The notes: a model not told the origin generated them from the letters alone. 64,000 nucleotides of DNA from Fusobacterium sp. (GCA_023662905.1 JAMPIJ010000002.1:123104-187103); one strand, 5' to 3'. Positions 41,325 through 51,501 are shown, counted from the stretch's first letter. Numbers and translations: made by a program.

Positions 41325-43877
41325 TTATTCTTCGTTGCTATCAAGCAGGCTGCCCTGTTCGACGTTCGCTTCCGGTGTTGGCGCCGGTTCCGTCGCCGTG
41401 CCTTGGAATTCCTCGTCCTCATCAGGGTTTAGAATTTTGTTTACTGAGCATACAAGGTCGTTGTCCACAAGGTTTATTGCCTTAACACCCGTTGCAGGTC
41501 GGCCTTGGCGTGAGATTGAACCCGCGTTGATTCTTGTAACTATGCCGTTCGCCGTTACCATCATAATGTCGTCGGTATCTTTCACAATCGTCAATGCAAC
41601 AAGTCTTGATGCGCTTGATTTGAATTTAGTCGCAATCAAACCGATGCCGCCGCGGTTTTGGGTTCTGAATTCTGAAATCTTCGTACGTTTGCCAAAACCG
41701 TCAGAAGTCACAACCAGTAAGTCTGCGTCGTAATCTTTCGGAACGATGTCGCAGCCGATGATTTCGTCGCCTGAGCGTAATTTCATTGATGTTACGCCGC
41801 GTGCGCTTCTGCCGAGTGGTCTTAAATCCTCAATCGGGAATCTTATCGCCATACCGCAAGAAGTTCCAATCAAAATTTCGTCTTTCGCGGTCGCAAGTTT
41901 TACCCAGCAGAGTTCGTCGTCTGCTTCAAGGCCAATCGCGATGATACCGTTTCTTCTGATATTTGAGAAGTTATCAAGTTCGATACGTTTGATGTAGCCT
42001 TTTTTCGTAAGCATTAAGAGGTTCAAATCATGTGAGAATGTGCTTACAGGAACGACTGCCGTAATTCTTTCGTCTTGTTCGATTGGGAGAACGTTCACAA
42101 TCGGCAAGCCTTTTGCCTGACGTCCGCCTTCTGGGAAGTCGTAAACATTCAAGCTATAAACTGTTCCTTTTGAAGAGAAGAACAGAACTTTATCGTGCAT
42201 CATTGCGGTGAAGAAGTGTTGAATATCGTCGTCTTCTTTTGTTTTAATGCCTGATTTGCCGCGTGTTGCACGGTTTTGACGTTCGAATGTGTCGAGTGAA
42301 ATTCTCTTCAAATATCCTTGGTGAGTGATGAAGACTGCCATTGGTGTGTTTGGCGTTAAGTCCTCGATGGTTACTTCACCTTGTTCAGGAAGAATTTGGG
42401 TTTTTCTGTCGTCGCCGAATTTTTCTTTGTCTTCGGTCAATTCTTCTTTGATGATGTCAAGAATTTTTTGACGGCTTGCGAGAATTGATTCGTATTCTTG
42501 AATTTTCTTCAACAATTCGTCGTATTCGGCTTTAACTTTGTCTTGTTCCAATCCTGTCAATCTTCTTAATTGCATTTCGAGGATTGCGTTAGATTGGTCA
42601 ACGTCAAGGCCGAAGCGTGACATTAAGCCGTTGCGTGCGTCGTCGGTTGTTTTTGATTTTTTGATGAGTTCGATAACTTCGTCGATTGAACCCAGTGCGA
42701 TAATCAAGCCGGCCAATATGTGTGCGCGAACTTTAGCTTTTTTGAGGAAGAAAATAGTTCTTCTTGTAACGATTTCAACACGGTGTTCAACGAACTCTTC
42801 GAGAACCTGTTTGAGGTTTAAAAGACGTGGCTGTTTGCCGCAAAGAACGACATTGTTCACGCCGAAAGTTGTTGAAAGTTGTGTGAATTTGAATAAATTA
42901 TTTTTAACGACATCAGGTTTCGCGTCGCGTTTAAGTTCGATAACGATACGCATACCGTCGCGGTCAGATTCGTCGCGGATGTCGGAAATTCCGGTGATAC
43001 GCTGTTCTTTAACAAGGTCAGCGATTTTTTCGATAAGCATTGCTTTGTTAACCTGATAAGGAATTTCAGTGATAACGATAGCTGTTCTTGCTTGACGTCC
43101 GCCGCCGCCTGCGATTTCTTCAAACCCTGCAACTGCTTGCATTTTGATAGAGCCGCGGCCTGTTTCGTAAGCCTGTTTGATATCAGAAAGCCCGATAATT
43201 GTTGCCGCTGTCGGGAAGTCAGGGCCTTTGATGTGTTCCATCAATTCAGCAATAGTGATTTGCGGGTTGTTGATAAGCGCGATTGTGCCGTCAACGACTT
43301 CGCAAAGGTTGTGAGGCGGAATATTTGTTGCCATACCTACCGCGATACCTGAAACGCCGTTTAACAATAGCATAGGCAAGCGAACAGGAAGAACTGACGG
43401 TTCTTGAAGCGAGCCGTCGAAGTTTGGTTCAAACTCAACAGTTTCGCAGTCGATGTCGGCGAGCATAGACGGGGTAATTTTGTTCATACGAGCTTCTGTA
43501 TAACGCATTGCAGCCGCGCCGTCACCGTCGACAGAACCGAAGTTTCCGTGACCGTCAACTGTCAGGTAACGTGTTGAGAAGTCTTGAGCCATACGAACCA
43601 ATGCTTCATAAACCGCAGTATCGCCGTGCGGGTGGTATTTACCGAGAACTTCCCCAACGATACGGGCGCATTTTTTGAACGGTTTGTCAGGTGCCATACC
43701 GAGTTCGTTCATAGCGTAAAGAATACGTCTGTGAACTGGTTTTAAACCGTCACGAACATCCGGCAATGCACGTCCTACGATAACGCTCATCGCATAGTCG
43801 ATATACGAACGTTTCATTTCTTCTCTAATATTAACCGGAACGATTTTGCCATCGTCAAAAATATTTTGCTGACTCAA
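41325..43877 (-). CDS. gyrA: DNA gyrase subunit A
   Basis: 850 residues. Introduces negative supercoils with GyrB; GyrA cuts and rejoins DNA. The start is a TTG at 43877 after AAGGAGAG, four bases upstream. [69 protein letters not shown], the [11 protein letters not shown] segment with the catalytic Tyr, and the C-terminal beta-pinwheel blades with the GyrA box (RQAKGLP, RGGIGL) are seen. The position equal to E. coli Ser83 is Thr here, a natural variant. Confidence 0.96.
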   Translation of the reverse strand: MSQQNIFDDGKIVPVNIREEMKRSYIDYAMSVIVGRALPDVRDGLKPVHRRILYAMNELGMAPDKPFKKCARIVGEVLGKYHPHGDTAVYEALVRMAQDFSTRYLTVDGHGNFGSVDGDGAAAMRYTEARMNKITPSMLADIDCETVEFEPNFDGSLQEPSVLPVRLPMLLLNGVSGIAVGMATNIPPHNLCEVVDGTIALINNPQITIAELMEHIKGPDFPTAATIIGLSDIKQAYETGRGSIKMQAVAGFEEIAGGGGRQARTAIVITEIPYQVNKAMLIEKIADLVKEQRITGISDIRDESDRDGMRIVIELKRDAKPDVVKNNLFKFTQLSTTFGVNNVVLCGKQPRLLNLKQVLEEFVEHRVEIVTRRTIFFLKKAKVRAHILAGLIIALGSIDEVIELIKKSKTTDDARNGLMSRFGLDVDQSNAILEMQLRRLTGLEQDKVKAEYDELLKKIQEYESILASRQKILDIIKEELTEDKEKFGDDRKTQILPEQGEVTIEDLTPNTPMAVFITHQGYLKRISLDTFERQNRATRGKSGIKTKEDDDIQHFFTAMMHDKVLFFSSKGTVYSLNVYDFPEGGRQAKGLPIVNVLPIEQDERITAVVPVSTFSHDLNLLMLTKKGYIKRIELDNFSNIRRNGIIAIGLEADDELCWVKLATAKDEILIGTSCGMAIRFPIEDLRPLGRSARGVTSMKLRSGDEIIGCDIVPKDYDADLLVVTSDGFGKRTKISEFRTQNRGGIGLIATKFKSSASRLVALTIVKDTDDIMMVTANGIVTRINAGSISRQGRPATGVKAINLVDNDLVCSVNKILNPDEDEEFQGTATEPAPTPEANVEQGSLLDSNEE

Positions 43878-43918
43878 AGTTCTCTCCTTTTTCCCCTAAT
43901 CAATTCTAATATGCCTAT

Positions 43919-43927
43919 ATTATAGCA
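43919..43927 (-). promoter_or_regulatory. Extended -10 promoter of gyrA
   Basis: TGCTATAAT on the minus strand, identical to the one before gatB. Transcription would start near 43912; leader about 35 bases. Confidence 0.65.
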
Positions 43928-44891
43928 TAAAAGTTTTATTTTTGGAGAAAATAAAGAAATGTTAACGTCTAATACATCTAGTAAAAGTTGTATTAACCTC
44001 TTTTTTCGAGTGAGTATATTTTAAAGGCGCAGCACTCGAGCTTTGTATTCTCCAAGCTTTATTACTATTTTTTTCATCAGTAGTTCCAGACCAATAAAAA
44101 CCTCCTGCTAGAAAATTAAAGAGCTGCTTATTTAAAAGTAGAGAAGCAAGTTCATCGACATTTGGTAATCTGCTATCGTTTTCATCGTTTCTACAATACT
44201 TTACGGCATCTTGCCAGTTAGAGGTTGTATTACTGCCTATTGTAGTTGATGGCATCGGGGCAACGATTATAGAGTCTATAGAGTTAAAAACGGTCATTAT
44301 TCCGATATCCTTGCCGGCAGTATTTGGCCCCTTGCTTCCGTTAAGGTCATATATAAAATTAACGCAAATTGTTGGTGCCAGTAATTCTGTATTCAAATAT
44401 TCAGTATGGCAAATCGGATTATAATAAGCAACGATACTCTCGCCATTGGCGGTTTCAAAAGCGACAGCTTTTGTGTTTGGGGCGTAATAAGACCAACGTG
44501 AGTATGTCATATTAAAGGCGCCATTTAATGAGTATAGATTTGTAGGGATATTAACATTGTTGCCGATAATGTCCTTTACTTGAGAAACTATGCCGCAATC
44601 TTTAAAGTTATCTGTGCAAATATTGTTAATTTTAAGAACTTTGGCAAGTCCGGCTGTGACAAAAGTTTCGGCTGCGGTGTCGGTAATACTTCCCGAAGAA
44701 TCTTGACTATATGTTCCAAATCCATTGAGCGCTGGCATAAGCGATATTGCTTGTGAAAAACGAGAGTAAAGCGCTTTACGTTGTGTGTTCCACGTGCGCT
44801 CGTTAATGTTGCCTGTTAATGACGGTAGTGTAATCGCCGCAACTACACCGATAATTGTGAGGGATAGTAAGATTTCTGCCATGGTGAAGGC

Positions 44892-45078
44892 CAAGCCGAG
44901 CGGAGCCACGGAGCGGAGCGAAGAGTCGAGCGCGCGACGCGGTAGACCGCGTTCTTCCGCGCAAGCGCGAGCGGTGGCGTTCAACGCGAGGCGCAGTACC
45001 AGCGGTGCGTTCTGTGTTGACTCATACCCCCCCCCCCCGTCTCAAAAGGGCCTTATTACAAGGGTTTCCGGTTCTTTG
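44892..45078 (-). repeat. GC-rich repeat insert in pilin leader, family B
   Basis: 187 bases between codon 3 and the old codon 4 of the pilin gene. It shares CGCCTCGCG(T/A)TGAACGCCACCGCTCG and TCCGTGGCT(C/T)CGCTCGGC with the element at 60331-60396, on either side of a different hairpin (here ACGCGG-TCTA-CCGCGT). The insert adds the coding-like MNATARACAEERGLPRRALD segment. Confidence 0.7.
45027..45038. repeat. Homopolymer tract C12 (G12 on minus strand)
   Basis: Twelve C on the plus strand, in the 5' part of the pilin gene. One base fewer restores the frame. Confidence 0.9.
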
Positions 45079-45111
45079 CTTTTTCATAAGTTTTATCCTT
45101 TCTTTTTTATA

Positions 45112-45140
45112 ATTTTAAAATATTTTTCACGAGTTGTCAA
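45112..45140 (-). promoter_or_regulatory. Promoter of interrupted pilin gene
   Basis: Minus strand: -35 TTGACA (45140-45135, perfect), 17-base spacer, -10 TAAAAT (45117-45112). Transcription would begin near 45105 with a short leader carrying the AAAGGAT ribosome site. Confidence 0.7.
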
Positions 45141-45175
45141 TAGAAAGGCGCTAGTATAGCAATGCTTTCCTATTA

Positions 45176-45847
45176 TTATGCGGGTTTAACAGGTTTCTTT
45201 TTTAGTTTAATAGGTTCTAGTGTTTCTTTGTGCAAATCTGTGCCGCCGGTTTTGATTAGTCCGTGCTTGTCAGCGTATTTGATTACGTGTTCGCGTTTGT
45301 GGAACTTGATTATTCCGCGTAATCTTCCGTACGGGTAGTAGCATTCGGCGCCATCAAGTCCGAGTTTTTTCATTTTTGCAAAAAGGCGGTCAAGGCTTAA
45401 TGCCCAGTAACACGCAGGGTGTGCAACAACTGCGATTCCGCCTGCCTCGTGAATCGCGTCGATAAGTTTTTTCAGGTTACGGGTTGGCAAGAGTCTGATT
45501 ACGTTGCGAACGGTTTCGTATTTGTGTTTTGCAAAAAACGGTTTGATTGCAGGGTGGTTGTAATCTATTCCATACGCAAGCAAATGGCAGAAAACATAGC
45601 CACACCAAACATCAAATTCGCATGCCGGAATTAGAAAATCTTTTTGGATTCCGGTTTCGATATAGCCGTTCATTGTGTTATGGTCAGATATCGCGATGTA
45701 TCTGTAACCCTTTTCCTGTGCTTGATTTACGATGTCGGCAAAGTCACCGGTTCCGTCCGAGTGGTTGGTGTGTATATGTAAATTTACTAAACTCTTTGTA
45801 TAATCTTCTTCTGTAAACGAGGAAATTAATTCCCTTATGTCAACCAT
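45176..45847 (-). CDS. PHP-domain phosphoesterase
   Basis: 223 residues. PHP metal sites: NLHIHTNHSDGTG, YIAISDHNTM, the central PACEFDVW, VVAHPACYW, and GGTDLHKET. Similar class to the protein at 9289 but shorter. Likely hydrolyses phosphate esters of nucleotides or other small molecules; substrate unknown. Divergent from the membrane protein gene at 45912. Confidence 0.83.
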   Translation of the reverse strand: MVDIRELISSFTEEDYTKSLVNLHIHTNHSDGTGDFADIVNQAQEKGYRYIAISDHNTMNGYIETGIQKDFLIPACEFDVWCGYVFCHLLAYGIDYNHPAIKPFFAKHKYETVRNVIRLLPTRNLKKLIDAIHEAGGIAVVAHPACYWALSLDRLFAKMKKLGLDGAECYYPYGRLRGIIKFHKREHVIKYADKHGLIKTGGTDLHKETLEPIKLKKKPVKPA

Positions 45848-45911
45848 TTTCTTTTTTCCTGATTTGTTATAAAATAATTATAGTATAAACATAACAAAAT
45901 AAAGGGCGGTT

Positions 45912-46874
45912 ATGAAAAATAGTAATAATTTTGTTAACATTTTGTTTAAAAGTTTGCAAATGTATTTGTCAAATATTCATAAATTTATTGCCTATATGAG
46001 TTTTCCTGTGCTTGGTCAGGTGTTGGGATTGGGGTTGATTTTCGCGCCTGCTTTGTATTTGAAAGATGTTTTGCCTCAGCTTGCGGACAAGTACGAGTTT
46101 TTTGTCGAACCGTCAAAGCAGTTGGCGCTTTTGCTTCTGGTAATTTTACCGGGGCTTGTGCTGATGATTTCAGCGTTCTGGAAATACCTTGTTGCTTACG
46201 CGGCGTTGAACTCTATGACACACAGCGCGCTGACTTCCGGTAAAGTTTATGATTTTCCGGCACATAACGGGGTTGTTAAAAGACATATCTGGTCGTTTGT
46301 TTTGTTATGGCTGATGATTTCTGTTCTGGGGCTGGTGGCGTTTAACCCGTTTTTTATTGTGTTCGGTGCAATTTTATTTATATATTTTATACTTGTGTTT
46401 CAGGTGTTCACGTTTGAAACCGACGCCGGCGTGGTGAATTGTTTTACTAAAAGTTTCAATCTGGTTAAGGGAAACTTCTGGAAAACGGTTGCGCTTGCTG
46501 CGATTATGGTTGTAATCGCGTGGGGGCTGACAGAACTCTGTACTTTCGGGCTTGGAAAGGTCGTTGATTCAAAAAGTTTCCTTGCGAATGTTTCGTGGCT
46601 TGTTGTGGCTACCGATTATGTAAATATGCTGAACGATAAACTTCCGCTTGCCTTGCAGATTACGCCGGAATTTATTTCACGTGCGCTGTTTGGAAGCCTT
46701 GTAAGCTTTATTGTTTTCGGTTTTACGCTTCCATTGAGAAGTATTTGTTGGACTCTCTGGTATAAAAAGCTTCTTGGCAAAGGCGGAACAAAAAAGAAAG
46801 CACGCAAAGGTAAAAAACAGTTAGATCCTGAAATTTTGCGCAGGGCTAACTTAAAAGACGATGAGGAAGTATAA
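45912..46874 (+). CDS. Multi-pass membrane protein of unknown function
   Basis: 320 residues with about six hydrophobic segments (VLGQVLGLGLIFAPALYL, LALLLLVILPGLVLMISAFW, FVLLWLMISVLGLVAFNPFFIVFG and others) and a basic C-terminal tail (GGTKKKARKGKKQ). SFNLVKGNFWKTVALAAIMVV resembles the membrane repeats of DUF7847/YciC-like families. Two bases before the next gene, so they are probably cotranscribed. No function recognised. Confidence 0.65.
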   Translation: MKNSNNFVNILFKSLQMYLSNIHKFIAYMSFPVLGQVLGLGLIFAPALYLKDVLPQLADKYEFFVEPSKQLALLLLVILPGLVLMISAFWKYLVAYAALNSMTHSALTSGKVYDFPAHNGVVKRHIWSFVLLWLMISVLGLVAFNPFFIVFGAILFIYFILVFQVFTFETDAGVVNCFTKSFNLVKGNFWKTVALAAIMVVIAWGLTELCTFGLGKVVDSKSFLANVSWLVVATDYVNMLNDKLPLALQITPEFISRALFGSLVSFIVFGFTLPLRSICWTLWYKKLLGKGGTKKKARKGKKQLDPEILRRANLKDDEEV

Positions 46875-46876
46875 TC

Positions 46877-47092
46877 GTGTTTAAATGTAAGAACTGTAAA
46901 ACTGTTGATAGATTTGAACTAATGTTTGCGCCTGATTATCGCGGAAGCCGAACTTTTGATATGCAATATAATCAAAAAGGCGAAATTGAAATTACTGTCG
47001 ACGGTTATAAATTTGTGCCGGACTTGGCGTTTATGAACGGCCACGCGGTTTGCAAATATTGTGGAGCTATTTATAAATGGGATTATTCATGA
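46877..47092 (+). CDS. Small zinc-ribbon-like protein
   Basis: 71 residues starting at a GTG at 46877. Two CxxC pairs, CKNCKTVDRF and CKYCGAIY, as in a zinc ribbon. Directly follows the membrane protein and precedes rph by seven bases, so it is probably in the same operon. Function unknown. Confidence 0.65.
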   Translation: MFKCKNCKTVDRFELMFAPDYRGSRTFDMQYNQKGEIEITVDGYKFVPDLAFMNGHAVCKYCGAIYKWDYS

Positions 47093-47099
47093 GGTGACA

Positions 47100-47789
47100 A
47101 TGAGAAACAGAAAAAATAATGAATTAAGAGAAATAAAATTTACACCAAACTTTACCAAACACGCGTTGGGATCTGTTCTGGCAGAATTTGGCGATACGAA
47201 AGTTATAACAACGGCGTCTGTTGAGGTTGGCAAACCGAAATGGATGGGAAAAGAAGACAATCGCGGTTGGGTTACGGCGGAATATTCTTTGCTTCCATCT
47301 TCAACCAGCACCCGTTGCCAACGTGAACGCACGAAGATTTCTGGCAGAACTCAGGAAATCCAACGCCTAATCGGCAGAAGCCTTAGAGCCTGCGTGGATT
47401 TAGAAAAAATGCCGGAACTTACAATCACAATCGACGCAGACGTAATTCAAGCGGACGGCGGAACACGTACTGCAAGTATTTGCGGCGGATTTTTGGCGCT
47501 CAAAATCGCGGTTGAAAAGCTTATGGCCGAGGGAAAACTCGCCGAAAACCCTATAATTGAGCCAATCGGTGCGATTTCTGCCGGAATCGTTGACGGCGAA
47601 GTCAGACTTGACCTTGAGTACGAAGAAGATTGCCGCGCGCAGGTTGACGCTAACATTGTTTTGACAAAAAGCGGTAAAATTATTGAGTTTCAAACAACAG
47701 CAGAGGGTGCACCTTATGAAGAAGCGCAAATGGGCGAGATTTTTGCCGTTGCGAAAAAAGGTATAATGGAAATCATTGAGAAGTATTGA
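47100..47789 (+). CDS. rph: Ribonuclease PH
   Basis: 229 residues from the ATG at 47100 after GAGGTGAC. Phosphorolytic 3' exoribonuclease that trims tRNA ends. RKNNELREIKFTPNFTKHALGSVLAEFGDTKVI, the TRCQRERTKISGRTQEIQRLIGRSLR basic loop and DADVIQADGGTRTASICGG are the family signatures. Followed by a small secreted protein. Confidence 0.95.
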   Translation: MRNRKNNELREIKFTPNFTKHALGSVLAEFGDTKVITTASVEVGKPKWMGKEDNRGWVTAEYSLLPSSTSTRCQRERTKISGRTQEIQRLIGRSLRACVDLEKMPELTITIDADVIQADGGTRTASICGGFLALKIAVEKLMAEGKLAENPIIEPIGAISAGIVDGEVRLDLEYEEDCRAQVDANIVLTKSGKIIEFQTTAEGAPYEEAQMGEIFAVAKKGIMEIIEKY

Positions 47790-47793
47790 TATT

Positions 47794-48105
47794 ATGAGAA
47801 TTTTTGTTTTATTTTTAGTGATTTTGTTGTCTTTTAACGCAGCCTTGGCAGAGTCTTCGTTCCCTATTGACGAAGAGTTTGTGACGGATTTTGTCGAATA
47901 TGACGTAAAAGAGGCAAAGGCGCTGGAAAAACAGCAAAAAGCGCAGGCCAAAATCGACAAAAAACGTGCAAAACTTGAAGAAAAAAAGGCCGCACTGGAG
48001 AAAAAGCGCGACGCCGGAATCGAAAATTGTGAGCGAAATCAGGTTTATATCGAAAAATTACGTGCAACGATTGTTGAGCCGAGTGACGTTGAAGAAAATC
48101 TTTGA
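47794..48105 (+). CDS. Small secreted coiled-coil protein
   Basis: 103 residues from the ATG at 47794. N-terminal signal peptide (IFVLFLVILLSFNAALA, cleaved after Ala) then a charged helix (KEAKALEKQQKAQAKIDKKRAK). Unknown function; its position between rph and ilvB does not suggest one. Confidence 0.6.
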   Translation: MRIFVLFLVILLSFNAALAESSFPIDEEFVTDFVEYDVKEAKALEKQQKAQAKIDKKRAKLEEKKAALEKKRDAGIENCERNQVYIEKLRATIVEPSDVEENL

Positions 48106-48119
48106 TGTGGTAAACTAAA

Positions 48120-49736
48120 ATGGCAATGCAAGTTACGACAAAGACCCTCACGGGCGCAAAAATTTTAGTAGAAACCCTTAAAAATATAGGAGTAGATACG
48201 ATTTTCGGCTACCCTGGCGGGATTGTGCTGAAAGTTTATGATGAATTATTTGCGCAAAACGAGATAAAACATATTCTAAGCCGGCATGAACAGGCGTCTG
48301 TTCACGAGGCCGAGGGTTATTCTAGAACATCAGGTAAGGCCGGCGTTGTCCTTGTAACTTCAGGCCCAGGGGCTACAAATATTGTCACAGGGCTTGCAAA
48401 CGCTTACCTTGACGGCTACCCGCTGGTGGTTTTGACCGGTCAGGTTTCTAAAGAATTAATCGGCAAAGACGCGTTTCAAGAGGTTGATATCGTTGATATT
48501 ACGCGTCCTTGTACGAAAAAAGCGTTTCAGGTGACTGACGTCCGTGAACTTGAAAAAACGCTTGTGGAAGCTTTTTCAACCGCGCTTTCGGGCAAAAAAG
48601 GCCCCGTTGTGGTCGACCTTGCGAAGAATATTTTCACTGAAACAGCAGAATTTGAGGGTTTGAAGTTGTCAGTTGCGCAGCCAAATTCTGAATTCGACAA
48701 GATTTCTGATATTTTGTCGTTACTGAACGATGCGAAACATCCCGTAATCGTTGCGGGAGGTGGTGTTGTGCATTCCGGTGCGGCGAAAGAGTTGGCACAG
48801 TTTGCGCAAATGACGAATATCCCAGTCGTTTCTACGATGATGGGACTTGGAGCTTTTTCACAAGAAAATCCGCTTTATTTCGGTATGATTGGACTTTTCG
48901 GCTCGTTTAGCGCTAATCAGATTTTGCGCGAAAGCGATTTGATTATTTCGCTCGGTGCGCGCTTTAACGACCGCATTAGTTGCTGTTTCCCGAACGGTGA
49001 ACTAGAACGCAATTTAATCCAGATTGATATCAACGAAAATGAGATTTCCCGTGTTCTTAACGCCAGACTTGGCGTTGTCGGCGATATTAAAGAGATTTTG
49101 AGTGCCATTTATGTAGAAAAGAATTTCATCGGCTGGGCAAACGAGGCACAAATCCTAAAAAGCCGCAATCGCAAACCTGAGAAAAAATCCGAAAAACTTC
49201 ACTCATTTGAAGTAATTGAGGCGGTTAATAAGTTTTCCGGCGCCAGAAATTTGATTGTTACAACAGAAGTTGGTCAGCACCAACTCTGGGCGGCAAAGGG
49301 GTATAAATTTGACCACGCGGGGCAGTTTGTGACTTCCGGCGGCTCCGGTACTATGGGGTTCGGGTTTCCTGCGGCAATCGGCGCGAGTATTGCGCAAAAT
49401 GGGGCGCCTGTTATCTGTATCACAGGTGACGGAAGTTTCCAGATGAATTTACAAGAACTTGCAACCTGTGTTGAGTACGGCTTGCCTGTGAAAATTCTCG
49501 TTTTAAATAACGGATATCTCGGAATGGTTCGTCAATTGCAGGAAAGAATGTGCGAAAAACGCTATTCACAAACGCAAATTCACAACCCTGATTTTGTTGG
49601 TGTGGCAAAGGCTTACGGTGTTGAGGCGCTACGCGTTGAAAATCTTTCCGAAATAAACCACGCGCTTGAGAAATGTTTTGCCTCATCCGGCCCATTCCTT
49701 ATTGATTTTGTCGTTGAACCAATGGAAGTGGTTTAA
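48120..49736 (+). CDS. ilvB: Acetolactate synthase large subunit (IlvB-type)
   Basis: 538 residues. TPP enzyme that joins two pyruvates (or pyruvate and 2-oxobutyrate) in branched-chain amino acid synthesis. TPP-binding GDGSFQMNLQELATC...NNGYLGMVRQLQ, the catalytic Glu in SRHEQASVHEAEGYSRTSG, and FGYPGGIVLKVYDEL are clear. No small regulatory subunit (IlvN) and no ilvC follow, so it might be a catabolic synthase or lack its partner. Confidence 0.9.
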   Translation: MAMQVTTKTLTGAKILVETLKNIGVDTIFGYPGGIVLKVYDELFAQNEIKHILSRHEQASVHEAEGYSRTSGKAGVVLVTSGPGATNIVTGLANAYLDGYPLVVLTGQVSKELIGKDAFQEVDIVDITRPCTKKAFQVTDVRELEKTLVEAFSTALSGKKGPVVVDLAKNIFTETAEFEGLKLSVAQPNSEFDKISDILSLLNDAKHPVIVAGGGVVHSGAAKELAQFAQMTNIPVVSTMMGLGAFSQENPLYFGMIGLFGSFSANQILRESDLIISLGARFNDRISCCFPNGELERNLIQIDINENEISRVLNARLGVVGDIKEILSAIYVEKNFIGWANEAQILKSRNRKPEKKSEKLHSFEVIEAVNKFSGARNLIVTTEVGQHQLWAAKGYKFDHAGQFVTSGGSGTMGFGFPAAIGASIAQNGAPVICITGDGSFQMNLQELATCVEYGLPVKILVLNNGYLGMVRQLQERMCEKRYSQTQIHNPDFVGVAKAYGVEALRVENLSEINHALEKCFASSGPFLIDFVVEPMEVV

Positions 49737-49748
49737 TTTTATTTTTAA

Positions 49749-49757
49749 TGCTATAAT
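49749..49757 (+). promoter_or_regulatory. Extended -10 of histidine kinase gene, predicted leaderless
   Basis: TGCTATAAT; the ATG at 49765 is seven bases past the -10. No ribosome site and a weak -35. Confidence 0.6.
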
Positions 49758-49764
49758 CTAAATT

Positions 49765-51501
49765 ATGGAAGATAGAGAAGTCAGTATAACAAAACAAAAC
49801 AAGCTTATCATTGCGGGACTTTTATCAAGTACGTTTTTGATTGTAGGCATAGGGATTTTAACCTGTTTTAATATTCAAAATAATCTTAAAGAAAGCTACC
49901 AGAACTATGGCGAAATTGTTGCGCAAACAATCGCGGATTCGTCTGCGAAAATTGCACAAAAAAGCGAACTCGGTGATTTCTTGAAAACAATAATTTCGGA
50001 CAGTGATAATATTCTGGCGATAAAATATGTCGATGAGGCCGGAAATCTCGTTTTAAGCGAGGAAAACAAGCTTCAAGATAATGGCAAAACTTTCTCTATT
50101 GTGACTCCGCGTAAGTCCGGAGGAACTTTGACGATAGTTTTCAGCGCGAATGTTTTGGATAAGACTTTTTCAGCGACGCGTTTTTCAATCTTTTCAGTTT
50201 TTGCGCTTGCATGGCTAATCTTTGCATCCGTAATCCTTATCAGTACCTATCTTACAACCCGCGAACTCCGAATGTTGAAAGACGGCGTAGATAAGATTAC
50301 GACGGGTGAATTCGGCTATCAGATTGAAAGACAGGAAGTTAGCCGCGAAGTTCGTTCGCTTTTTAACGCGTTTAACGAAATGTCAGGCAAACTTCATGTT
50401 TATGAAGAGCAAAATATTGAACAATTGACGCTTGAAAGAAACAAGTTTGAAGCCGTGTTGATGAGTATTGCAAACGGTGTTGTTGTTTGCGATAACAATG
50501 ACAACGTTGTCCTAGTTAACCCGCACGCGCAAAATCTTCTTGAACTCGACAATGAACAAATTTTAGACAGTAATATTCAGGACTATATCGACACAGAGGG
50601 TAATTTCTGTTTCCGTGAAAAAATTCAGGAGTTCAACGCGCTTCCGATTGAAGAACGTGAAAAAGCGCCGTCTGTTTTCAATATTCAGGTTGATAAAAGA
50701 GTTATCAAATCTATTGTGTCCCCGATGTTTACGCGCAATCACGACTATCTGGGCTACATAATCGTTCTGATTGATATCACTAAAGAAACCGAAATCGACA
50801 CAATGCGTTCTCAATTTATTTCGAATGTTTCACACGAACTCAGAACTCCTGTGACGGTTCTCAGAAGCTATATTGATACGCTTTATAATTATGGCGAAGA
50901 GTTTGACGCCGCAACTCAAAAAGAGTTCCTCGGAACCCTCAATCAGGAAATTATCAGACTTAACAGTATGGTTAATGATATTCTTGATTTTTCAAGACTT
51001 GATTCTGACTACGAACTCGAAATGCTTCCGAACAATATCGTTGAACTCGTCGAAACCGCGACAAAACAGGTTCAAATTCTTCTTGAACAAAATAATATCA
51101 AGATGGTTGTTCAAAAATCCGGTGAAATTCCAAACTTTATGTTCAATTACAACAGTATTCAGCGTGCATTGACGAACTTGCTTTCCAACGCGATAAAATA
51201 TTCGCCTGAAAACTCAACGATTACGGTGCGTTTGGAGCGCGAAGACGAGGATGTTAAAATCAGCGTAACCGACGAGGGCTGCGGAATCGCGCCGGAACAT
51301 TTGAAGAAACTTTTCGACAGATTTTACCGTGTTGAAAACGCGACCCATACGATTAAAGGCACAGGCCTCGGGCTTCAACTGGTTAAAACCACTATTGAAA
51401 AACACCACAGCGGAAAAGTTTTTGTAACCTCCGAAGTCGGCGTTGGTTCGACGTTCGGGTTCACCTTACCGCTTAGCGCAAAAGTTGCACAGCTTAATTA
51501 A
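49765..51501 (+). CDS. Sensor histidine kinase (PhoR/VicK-like)
   Basis: 578 residues. N-terminal membrane helix, a periplasmic stretch, a second helix (FALAWLIFASVILISTYL), HAMP, a PAS-like domain, then the kinase: H-box FISNVSHELRTPVTVLRS with the phosphorylated His, N-box NLLSNAIKYSPE, G1 DEGCGIAPEHL, F-box FDRFYRVE, G2 GTGLGLQL. Autophosphorylates and passes phosphate to a response regulator; no such gene is adjacent, so its partner is elsewhere. Possibly envelope or phosphate related. Confidence 0.92.
   Translation: MEDREVSITKQNKLIIAGLLSSTFLIVGIGILTCFNIQNNLKESYQNYGEIVAQTIADSSAKIAQKSELGDFLKTIISDSDNILAIKYVDEAGNLVLSEENKLQDNGKTFSIVTPRKSGGTLTIVFSANVLDKTFSATRFSIFSVFALAWLIFASVILISTYLTTRELRMLKDGVDKITTGEFGYQIERQEVSREVRSLFNAFNEMSGKLHVYEEQNIEQLTLERNKFEAVLMSIANGVVVCDNNDNVVLVNPHAQNLLELDNEQILDSNIQDYIDTEGNFCFREKIQEFNALPIEEREKAPSVFNIQVDKRVIKSIVSPMFTRNHDYLGYIIVLIDITKETEIDTMRSQFISNVSHELRTPVTVLRSYIDTLYNYGEEFDAATQKEFLGTLNQEIIRLNSMVNDILDFSRLDSDYELEMLPNNIVELVETATKQVQILLEQNNIKMVVQKSGEIPNFMFNYNSIQRALTNLLSNAIKYSPENSTITVRLEREDEDVKISVTDEGCGIAPEHLKKLFDRFYRVENATHTIKGTGLGLQLVKTTIEKHHSGKVFVTSEVGVGSTFGFTLPLSAKVAQLN

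Larger units (their letters stand above)
43962..45087 (-). pseudogene. Pilin-like gene interrupted near the start by a repeat with a G12 tract
   Basis: The body (43962-44891, about 310 residues) is a type IV pilin-like protein nearly identical at its N-terminus to the pilin at 30325 (AFTMAEILLSLTIIGVVAAITLPSL, then RTWNTQRKALYSRF), with the same DLNGSKGPNTAGKDIGI motif and a final FTRCIRR. The natural start ATG AAA AAG (45087-45079), its ribosome site AAAGGAT and a -35 TTGACA promoter are intact upstream. Between MKK and AFTMAE sits a 187-base GC-rich insert. With the G12 tract (45027-45038) the start and body are out of frame by one base; with G11 one continuous frame without stops joins them. 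It may be phase-variable, or a true pseudogene. A TTG at 44984 or ATG at 44882 inside could also start a shortened form. Confidence 0.65.

Noticed and set aside
41325-43877. Thr at the GyrA position equal to E. coli Ser83 as a quinolone-resistance mutation
   Set aside because: Thr is common there in wild-type GyrA of other bacteria; nothing in the sequence shows a recent change.
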